From DATBGS01 sp036557885 (GTDB lineage: Bacteria > Chloroflexota > Ktedonobacteria > Ktedonobacterales > DATBGS01), in NCBI GenBank assembly GCA_036557885.1, contig DATBGS010000055.1, forward strand, positions 1 to 11,849: a stretch of 11,849 bases of DNA, in the 5' to 3' direction. The notes under the pieces were generated by a model. That model had not been told where the DNA came from. It made no database searches and worked only from the letters and a program-made list of their open reading frames with translations. Each line of letters opens with the position of its first letter. Position 1 is the first letter of the stretch. The translations under genes were made by a program, and so were the position numbers. Below, piece by piece: positions 6,731 through 11,849 of the stretch.

Positions 6731-6742
6731 AGGAAATGGGAG

Positions 6743-7267
6743 TTAGAGGGAGATGTCCCAGGTGGCGGCGTTGTCTCCAAGGTCTGGGGTGAAGGTGAAG
6801 GTAAAGGCGTGCTCGCTCTTGGGCACGTCATAGACGACCTGGCCGCGTGCCTGACCTCCGGCTTGCACGTCGCCATCCGGTGGGGTTACGCCCTTGAGGG
6901 TTGTAATTTGATCGTTATATTTCTGGCCGGTGCTATCCTGGAACTGGAATTGGATGATGCTTGAGACGGTGTGGGTGCTGCTGTCGGTGTTCTTAAAGGT
7001 GATGTCCAGGATGAGGTACTGGCCGTTTTGGGGCTTATCAAAGCTGCTGCCAGGGTTAGTCTTGGTGCTGTTGATGGTGACGACCCAGTAGCTGATCTTG
7101 ACCTGATCCCCCACTTTGAAGTGTTGGGCCTGGGGAGCGCTCGTGACAGTGCCGTTTACCGTCGTAGGCGGTGTGGAAGCATCGGTGCTTCCGCAGGCAA
7201 GGATGAAAAGCAACACGAGGCAAGAGACGATCAAGGTAAGAGCCAGGCGTTTGCGTGTGAATATCAT
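6743..7267 (-). CDS. Secreted lipoprotein with DUF4352-like immunoglobulin fold
   Basis: A 174-residue protein. The N-terminus is a lipoprotein signal peptide: basic MIFTRKR, a hydrophobic stretch (8-24) and a lipobox ILAC with C25 as the lipidation site. A serine/threonine/proline-rich linker follows (26-45). Residues about 48-174 match the beta-sandwich pattern of DUF4352/telokin-like proteins: FKVGDQVKISYWVVTI, a glycine/serine loop, GQYLILDITFKNTDSS, an FQFQDSTGQKY strand, and a final GQVVYDVPK ... FTFTP block. Such proteins sit on the outer face of the membrane in Gram-positive and monoderm bacteria; their function is generally unknown. The ATG is supported by AGAGGAGA placed about 5 nt upstream. 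It is a single-gene unit with its own hairpin, unrelated in obvious function to the DNA genes around it. Confidence 0.85.
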   Translation of the reverse strand: MIFTRKRLALTLIVSCLVLLFILACGSTDASTPPTTVNGTVTSAPQAQHFKVGDQVKISYWVVTINSTKTNPGSSFDKPQNGQYLILDITFKNTDSSTHTVSSIIQFQFQDSTGQKYNDQITTLKGVTPPDGDVQAGGQARGQVVYDVPKSEHAFTFTFTPDLGDNAATWDISL

Positions 7268-7474
7268 GGAAGTCTCCTCTACTTTCTCCTGAGAAGCAAG
7301 CTTGCTGCATGATGCCAGTTGCGTCGCTGCTTCAGAGCACCGAGAAGCTACTGGTCACCTTGCGAAAGGATTTTTGAGGGCAGCTGACCAGGGGGCTTGA
7401 GTATGGGTTGACCAGAGCCTCATGTGTTTTTCTGCCCTGTCGTCTCTATACAGCACTGGTCTTTAAAAGCGGAA

Positions 7475-7660
7475 ATGATGATAAGAATCTCTGTAAAAGC
7501 GGGGTGGACAGATGAAGAGCTAAAAAGCCTCAAAAGACTCTTACCTGTTAAAATTGCGCATTTTGATGTGATTGATGCCTCTACCTTTTTAGCGGGCCGA
7601 GAAGTGGTGAGGGTTGCCAGGAGGCTGTTGCTCGTCTATACTACCAACACTCATACTTGA
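7475..7660 (+). CDS. Doubtful small hypothetical ORF (61 aa)
   Basis: From the ATG at 7475 a 61-residue frame reads MMIRISVKAGWTDEELKSLK and continues to a stop at 7660. The first half is peptide-like, with a possible amphipathic helix (DEELKSLKRLL). The second half (VVRVARRLLLVYTTNTHT) looks random. Codon use is more AT-rich than in neighbouring genes, the ribosome-binding site is weak, and a well-formed promoter lies inside its 3' end. It may be a remnant of a decayed gene or no gene at all. A toxin antagonist for the RelE-like domain downstream was considered, but nothing in the sequence identifies it as one. I do not recognise the family. Confidence 0.2.
   Translation: MMIRISVKAGWTDEELKSLKRLLPVKIAHFDVIDASTFLAGREVVRVARRLLLVYTTNTHT
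7614..7642 (+). promoter_or_regulatory. Sigma-70-type promoter of the toxin-fold helicase gene
   Basis: TTGCCA (7614-7619; 5 of 6) and TATACT (7637-7642; 5 of 6) are separated by 17 bp. Transcription would begin near 7649, giving a leader of about 130 nt to the preferred ATG at 7781. The frame is open from 7661, but an ATG there would lie only about 12 nt from the 5' end and has no ribosome-binding site. Confidence 0.6.
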
Positions 7661-7780
7661 ATGATGAGGAGAGTGCCACTGCGTTTCCCGATTTTGCCCT
7701 TCACGATGTATAGGTTATCTCATGAGGGGAGGAGGTCATGGGGAGTTTTGTCTCCGAGTGCATCAGAGAAGGAGCCATTG

Positions 7781-9916
7781 ATGGTTATGAAGCAGACATC
7801 TGCGCAGGTTGCCCTGTCAGAAGAGTTTCTTGTGGCGTTAGGGAAGCTGCCTTTAAATGTACAGCCGCGCGTTCGCGACTGTATGCGCCACTTGTATCAG
7901 AATCCAACTCATCCCTCGCTGAATTACGAGGCAATCCATTCGGCAAGTGATCCGTGTATGCGTTCCATTCGCATCAATGAGGGGTATCGCGCCATTGTGG
8001 CACACCCCGATGGAACGGGCACCTATGTACTGCTCTGGGTTGATAAGCATGATGCTGCCTATGATTGGGCAAGCCGCCATGTTTTAAACGTGGATGATTT
8101 GCATGGGCTGACCCTGGCTCCAATCACCAGAAGCCAGTCTCCCCTCCCTGCTGAAATTCCCCCTGCTCCTACACCAACCATCAAGGGAGGTGTTTTAGAA
8201 CACCTGAATGATGCGCAATTGCTCCAGGTTGGAGTTACCAAAGCCTTCTTGCCAGTGCTGCGGGCCTGTGCCACTGATGACGATTTGCTTGAGGTCTTGC
8301 AGGGACTACGCCAGGAGATCGCCGAAGCAGTGATGTGTCTGGCTCTGGGACAGCCTCTTGCTGTAGCTGTAGAGGAGGTCCAGCAAGAACCCGAACCTCC
8401 CACCTCTGAGGTCCAGCCCGTCTCGCATCCGCTGGAAGTTGCTTTACAGCGGCCAGAAAATAGAAGGCGTTTTGTGGTGTTGACGAGTCAGCACGAACTG
8501 GAGCAGGCGCTAGAATATCCACTGGAACGTTGGCGGCTTTTTCTCCATCCAAGCCAGCAGGATATCGTGCAACGCCATTTTGATGGCCCGGCCCTGGTGA
8601 GCGGCGGTGCGGGAACCGGTAAGACGGTGGTTGGTCTTCATCGGGCGTACTATCTGGCTACCCATGTCTTTACGGCTCCCTCTGACCGCATCCTACTTAC
8701 CACGTTCACCACAAATCTGGCGGAGAATCTCTCCACCTTGATGGACAGTTTGTGTGGCAGCGACCAGGCAACTCGTAAACGAATAGACGTGATCCATGTG
8801 CATTCCCTGGCGGCGCGCCTGCGCCGCAGCGTTGGCGAGCAGTTTGGGATTCTAGAGGACCAACTCGCTCGTACCCTGATGACGCAGGCGGTCCAACGTC
8901 TGGATACCCTCAAGCTGCCGGTATCGTTTTATTTGTCAGAGTGGACCGAGGTGGTCCAGGAACGTGAGGCGCTTACCCAGGACGAGTATCTTCAAGTTGA
9001 TCGTGCTGGTCGTGGGAAAGCCCTCAACCCCCAACAACGCCTGGCTATCTGGCCTGTCTTAGAAGCATATGGGCAGGCGGTGAAAGCCGCCAAGCGCGAA
9101 GAGTGGCCGGACGTCATGCGCCGAGTTCGTCATTTGCTCTCAACGGGGCAGTTGCAATTGCCTGCTCACTATCGAACAGCCATTATTGATGAGGCGCAGG
9201 ATATGGGAACCCCCGAGATACGCCTGGTCCTCTCTTTGACGGGGATAGGGCCAGACGGCCTGCTCCTCTTGGGTGATACCCGTCAGCAGATTTATGCACG
9301 CGGCGCATTTGTGCGTTTGCTCTCTATTCCCATTGGTCGGCGTCATCATCGGCTACGCCTCAATTACCGCACGACCGAGCAAATCCGCTCCTCAGCTGCT
9401 CAATTGGTGACCACCGCGACCGCGCTCAATGGTGATGCCCTCACGGCTGATGATCTGTCGCTGCTCAGTGGCCCTGCTCCGACAGTCAAGCTCTTTCCCA
9501 GCCTGATAGCGGAGCAGGAGGGCATGGTTGCAGCGCTCAAGGAGGTGTTGTCAGTCATTGCTTCTGAAGAGGTGGCGGTGGTGGCTCGCACCAATGCGCT
9601 GGTGAACCAGTATCAACACATACTGGCAACAGCGGGGATTCCCCATACCCGACTGGAAGCGAAAGTGACACGTGGGCCAGGGGTGCAACTGGCGACGATG
9701 CACCGTGTCAAGGGGTTGGAGTTCAGGGCGGTCTTCATTGTTGGCTGCTCATCTGACGTTTTGCCGCAGCCATATATCGGTGATGGCGATGAGATGGGGC
9801 GTCTAGAACATCTGGAACGAGAGCAGCGGCTGCTGTATGTGTCCATGACACGTGCTCGAGAGTTACTCTGGATGAGTGGCGCTGGATCGCTTAGCCCTAT
9901 TATGGCAGCCCAGTAG
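7781..9916 (+). CDS. RelE/ParE-like toxin fold fused to UvrD/Rep-type SF1 helicase
   Basis: The preferred start (ATG 7781, preceded by AAGGAG at 6-nt spacing) gives 711 residues. The in-frame extension from 7661 would add 40 unconserved-looking residues and is rejected. Residues about 7-100 match the RelE/ParE/YafQ fold: FLVALGKLP, NPTHPSLNYEAI, then RSIRINEGYRAIV and YVLLWVDKHDAAYDWA. A linker region (110-250) contains a helical segment (LLQVGVTKAFLPVLRACATDDDLLEVL). The SF1 helicase follows: GGAGTGKT (275-282), IIDEAQD (468-474), GDTRQQIYARG (498-508), NYRT (528-531), ATMHRVKGLEF (638-648) and LLYVSMTRARE (684-694). It lacks the nuclease tail of the other helicase. Whether the toxin fold still cleaves mRNA or is a protein or DNA docking module cannot be told. 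No antitoxin gene is recognisable upstream. The helicase assignment is firm and the toxin-fold assignment is good. Confidence 0.88.
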   Translation: MVMKQTSAQVALSEEFLVALGKLPLNVQPRVRDCMRHLYQNPTHPSLNYEAIHSASDPCMRSIRINEGYRAIVAHPDGTGTYVLLWVDKHDAAYDWASRHVLNVDDLHGLTLAPITRSQSPLPAEIPPAPTPTIKGGVLEHLNDAQLLQVGVTKAFLPVLRACATDDDLLEVLQGLRQEIAEAVMCLALGQPLAVAVEEVQQEPEPPTSEVQPVSHPLEVALQRPENRRRFVVLTSQHELEQALEYPLERWRLFLHPSQQDIVQRHFDGPALVSGGAGTGKTVVGLHRAYYLATHVFTAPSDRILLTTFTTNLAENLSTLMDSLCGSDQATRKRIDVIHVHSLAARLRRSVGEQFGILEDQLARTLMTQAVQRLDTLKLPVSFYLSEWTEVVQEREALTQDEYLQVDRAGRGKALNPQQRLAIWPVLEAYGQAVKAAKREEWPDVMRRVRHLLSTGQLQLPAHYRTAIIDEAQDMGTPEIRLVLSLTGIGPDGLLLLGDTRQQIYARGAFVRLLSIPIGRRHHRLRLNYRTTEQIRSSAAQLVTTATALNGDALTADDLSLLSGPAPTVKLFPSLIAEQEGMVAALKEVLSVIASEEVAVVARTNALVNQYQHILATAGIPHTRLEAKVTRGPGVQLATMHRVKGLEFRAVFIVGCSSDVLPQPYIGDGDEMGRLEHLEREQRLLYVSMTRARELLWMSGAGSLSPIMAAQ

Positions 9917-10011
9917 TATTCTTGAGTATGTTCAAGCCGAACTGACGCTGTGTAAGGGATTGAGTGGTTGTTAGCGTGTCTATGTTGGACTCTCTTGCTG
10001 TGAGAGGTTGC

Positions 10012-10027
10012 CCGCAGTATACTGCGG
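10012..10027 (+). promoter_or_regulatory. Perfect 16-bp palindrome overlapping a likely -10 box (operator candidate)
   Basis: CCGCAGTATACTGCGG is a perfect palindrome. Its right half contains TATACT (10018-10023), which with TTGCTG at 9995-10000 (17-bp spacer, -35 only 3 of 6) forms a plausible promoter. Transcription would start near 10030, about 135 nt before the ATG of the phosphatase-family gene. A repressor dimer binding the palindrome would block the -10 box. The symmetry is seen; the operator role is inferred. It could also act as a hairpin, but it has no loop and no U-tract, so it is not a terminator. Confidence 0.45.
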
Positions 10028-10164
10028 TGGCTGCTGAGGGACAAGAGAGAAAGTATGCACGTCGCTTATCTGGTGTGTTGCATGGCTCAGTCAACCAGGG
10101 GACGGTAGAGCCTGGAGGAGCGCGCAGTGTTCGCTTTCGAGGCACAAAAGAGGAAACTTCGGCC

Positions 10165-10944
10165 ATGAGAATTATTTCGTGGAATTGTAATATGGCATAT
10201 GCCACCAAGCAAGAAGGCATTCTGGCTCTTCACCCAGATGTGGTTCTGCTGCAAGAATGTTCCGAGAAGCATATCAAAGAGAGCGGAGCACCTTTTGCTC
10301 ATTGGGTGGGGAAGAATCCCCACAAAGGCTTGGGTGTGCTGGGCTTTGGACAGCATGACTACAGTATCAGTTCTGCCTACACCTCTACTTACCCCTGGTT
10401 CCTTCCTTTGCGTGTGGAAGATGTGCACCTCAACGTGCTTGGAGTCTGGGCACATGTCAATGAGAAGCAAGAACGATATGTACGGATCACCCATCAAGCG
10501 ACAGACTATTATCGAGCCTTCCTGGAAGAAGGTTTGTCTCTCGCTATCGGAGATTTCAATAGCAACACCATCTGGGATACTGCTCACGCCAGATACTCGC
10601 ATAGCGCTCTGGTGGAGAAGCTGGCGCAGTTGCAGATGAGGAGCGTGTACCATGTCCAAACACGTGAACCGCAAGGCAGGGAAACGGTTTCGACCTTCTA
10701 TCTGTATCGGCATCCGAACAAAGGGTACCATATTGATTACGCCTTCGTCTCCCAGAGCTTGCTTGAAAAAACAGCGCTGACCATCCCTGATGCAAGGCGA
10801 TGGTTACAACGAAGCGATCATCTCCCCCTGCTTCTGGATGTCCACCTTGGACCGCGAGACGCATTGACCAAATCCCTTTCGCATCCTGCATGGTATCAAG
10901 ATACGGCTGGTCAATGCACAGATCGGTCGCGTACCAAAAATTGA
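10165..10944 (+). CDS. Endonuclease/exonuclease/phosphatase (EEP) family protein
   Basis: A 259-residue protein from the ATG at 10165; an open extension upstream to 9964 has no ribosome-binding site and overlaps the promoter candidate. The EEP fold motifs are in order: WNCN (6-9), the metal-binding LLQECS with E31, GDFNSNT (129-135), YHIDYAFVS (188-196) and SDHLPL (217-222) with the catalytic D218/H219. These are the Mg-dependent phosphodiesterase/phosphatase signatures shared by ExoIII/APE1, DNase I and sphingomyelinase-like proteins. The short length and lack of a signal peptide suggest a cytoplasmic enzyme acting on DNA, RNA or a small phosphoester; the substrate cannot be read from the sequence. 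The short-chain dehydrogenase gene starts 8 bp after its stop, so the two are probably cotranscribed. Confidence 0.85.
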   Translation: MRIISWNCNMAYATKQEGILALHPDVVLLQECSEKHIKESGAPFAHWVGKNPHKGLGVLGFGQHDYSISSAYTSTYPWFLPLRVEDVHLNVLGVWAHVNEKQERYVRITHQATDYYRAFLEEGLSLAIGDFNSNTIWDTAHARYSHSALVEKLAQLQMRSVYHVQTREPQGRETVSTFYLYRHPNKGYHIDYAFVSQSLLEKTALTIPDARRWLQRSDHLPLLLDVHLGPRDALTKSLSHPAWYQDTAGQCTDRSRTKN

Positions 10945-10952
10945 GGGGTAGC

Positions 10953-11735
10953 ATGCCACATAAGGAACAGAGACGCATGAATGTAGCAGGTCGTATCGCT
11001 CTCGTGACTGGCGCTGGCACAGGTATTGGCAAACAAGCGGCACTGCGGCTCTGGGAAGCCGGGTATTCGGTCGTGCTGGCAGGCCGCCGGGTTGAACCCC
11101 TGGAACAGACGGTTCAGGAAGCCGGTGTTCCTAACTCGCGCTCGCTGGTGATGTCCATTGATGTGCGCGACCCAGAAGCGGTGTCTTCGTTATTCGCGGC
11201 AACGGAGAACAAATTTGGACGGCTGGATGTTCTCTTCAACAATGCGGGGGTAGGCGCGCCCGCCGTCCAGCTCGAAGACCTGAGTTATGGGCAGTGGCGT
11301 AGTGTGCTAGATACCTGCGTTACGGGAACATTTCTTTGCACGCAGCACGCCTTCCAGATCATGAAGCAGCAAAATCCGCGCGGTGGACGCATCATCAACA
11401 ACGGGTCAATTTCCGCCCATACCCCCCGACCCAATTCCGCGCCTTATACAGCCGCCAAACACGCGATTACCGGCCTCACCAAATCAACAGCGCTGGATGG
11501 TCGGCCCTTTGACATTACCTGTGGGCAGATTGACATCGGTAATGCGGCAACGGAGATGACGGCCCGCATGAAAAACGGGGTACTCCAAGCCAATGGCACT
11601 GTAGCTGCTGAGCCAACCATTGATGCCGAGCATGTTGCGCGAGCGGTGCTCTTTATGGCGAACCTGCCACTCGATGTCAATGTACCGTTTATGACCGTTA
11701 TGGCAACCGGGATGCCCTTCATAGGTCGCGGATAA
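10953..11735 (+). CDS. Short-chain dehydrogenase/reductase (SDR), classical type
   Basis: 260 residues from the ATG at 10953, which has GAGGGG (10943-10948) overlapping the preceding gene's stop. An alternative ATG at 10977 would give 252 residues and is nearly as good. Rossmann motif TGAGTGIG (19-26), structural NNAG (96-99), and the catalytic set S152, Y165 and K169 (YTAAK) with correct spacing are all present. Arginines after the second strand (AGRR, 43-46) suggest NADP(H) rather than NAD(H). The C-terminal block with GMPFIGRG is typical of a common bacterial oxidoreductase subgroup. Substrate is unknown. It follows the EEP gene closely and is probably in the same mRNA. It has no clear connection to DNA metabolism and may mark the end of the accessory region. 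Confidence 0.92.
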   Translation: MPHKEQRRMNVAGRIALVTGAGTGIGKQAALRLWEAGYSVVLAGRRVEPLEQTVQEAGVPNSRSLVMSIDVRDPEAVSSLFAATENKFGRLDVLFNNAGVGAPAVQLEDLSYGQWRSVLDTCVTGTFLCTQHAFQIMKQQNPRGGRIINNGSISAHTPRPNSAPYTAAKHAITGLTKSTALDGRPFDITCGQIDIGNAATEMTARMKNGVLQANGTVAAEPTIDAEHVARAVLFMANLPLDVNVPFMTVMATGMPFIGRG

Positions 11736-11786
11736 TCTGAGCTTCTCAAAATAAGGGAAAGAGCTTGGAACTGAAAAGTCGCCTCC

Positions 11787-11849
11787 ATGATAAACGCGCA
11801 AAGTCCACTGTTGATTGGGCCGAAAGCACCTGATTTTTTGTTGCTTAGT
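11787..11849 (+). CDS. Possible redoxin/peroxiredoxin-like protein, first 21 codons only
   Basis: From the ATG at 11787 the frame is open to the window edge and reads MINAQSPLLIGPKAPDFLLL plus one residue. The G-x-x-A-P-D-F pattern is characteristic of the N-terminus of AhpC/TSA and TlpA-type thiol-disulfide proteins. The frame is closed by a stop at 11772-11774 just upstream, so this ATG is the only possible start here. No good Shine-Dalgarno is visible, and the catalytic cysteine would lie beyond the window, so the call rests on a short motif alone. Confidence 0.35.
   Translation, partial: MINAQSPLLIGPKAPDFLLLS

Larger units (their letters stand above)
7268..7780. other. Gene-poor 513-bp spacer between divergent units
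   Basis: This lies between the lipoprotein gene (minus) and the toxin-fold helicase (plus). It contains a perfect 12-bp palindrome AGCAAGCTTGCT (7295-7306), three copies of CTGGTCA/TGACCAG (7351-7357 inverted; 7385-7391 and 7409-7415 direct), a doubtful small ORF (7475-7660) and a plus-strand promoter (7614-7642). No convincing promoter for the lipoprotein gene was recognised. The region is visibly more AT-rich than the flanking genes. The 7-bp motifs could be operator half-sites, but three short matches may be chance. Confidence 0.5.

Noticed and set aside
7661..7780. Upstream extension of the toxin-fold helicase to the ATG at 7661.
   Set aside because: It has no ribosome-binding site, lies almost at the predicted transcript start, and encodes residues unlike any toxin-fold N-terminus; ATG 7781 has a good site.
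10087..10731. A 214-residue minus-strand frame.
   Set aside because: It is antisense to the EEP gene, which carries all family motifs in order.

Overview
This 11.8-kb window is a GC-rich bacterial chromosomal segment packed with nucleic-acid-handling genes. No rRNA, tRNA, CRISPR array, transposase or phage structural gene was seen. The organism cannot be fixed from the sequence. The DUF4352-like lipoprotein, the sigma factor/HTH gene pair, the multidomain SF1 helicases and the GC-rich palindromic intergenic repeats would fit a Chloroflexota soil bacterium of the Ktedonobacteria type, but that is inference and not a measurement.

Left part, minus strand (1-6632): a sigma-70-like promoter (perfect TTGACA, 17-bp spacer, TATACT) drives a tight three-gene unit. 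Its genes are an atypical sigma factor (best start a TTG at 6494), an HTH protein overlapping it by 8 bp, and, 6 bp further on, a 1321-residue fusion. The fusion joins an ImmA/IrrE-type zinc protease domain, a UvrD/Rep-type SF1 helicase and a RecB/AddB/Cas4-like C-terminal domain with four clustered cysteines. Downstream lies a 471-bp gene-free spacer. It holds a nested palindromic element with terminal inverted repeats, three copies of a ~29-bp hairpin repeat, and a promoter with a leader hairpin. That promoter reads into a SNF2-family helicase whose gene leaves the window at the left edge.

Centre (6708-7780): a small DUF4352-like lipoprotein on the minus strand with a hairpin after it, then a 513-bp stretch with only one doubtful small ORF, short repeated and palindromic motifs, and a well-formed plus-strand promoter.

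Right part, plus strand (7614-11849): a RelE/ParE-like toxin fold fused to a second SF1 helicase; then an endonuclease/exonuclease/phosphatase-family protein, whose likely promoter has its -10 box inside a perfect 16-bp palindrome; 8 bp later a short-chain dehydrogenase; and finally the first 21 codons of a possible redoxin.

How the genes may work together: ImmA/IrrE proteases are known to cleave XRE-type repressors encoded beside them (ImmA/ImmR in ICEBs1, IrrE/DdrO in Deinococcus). Here the protease domain is part of a helicase with a nuclease-like tail, and its neighbour is an HTH protein coupled to a sigma factor. A plausible but unproven reading is a self-contained DNA-damage or invader-response circuit: the helicase-protease senses abnormal DNA, cleaves the HTH regulator and frees the sigma factor. 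A second helicase fused to a toxin fold, and a SNF2 helicase, lie in the same 10 kb, which makes a genome-defence or repair neighbourhood the most interesting hypothesis.
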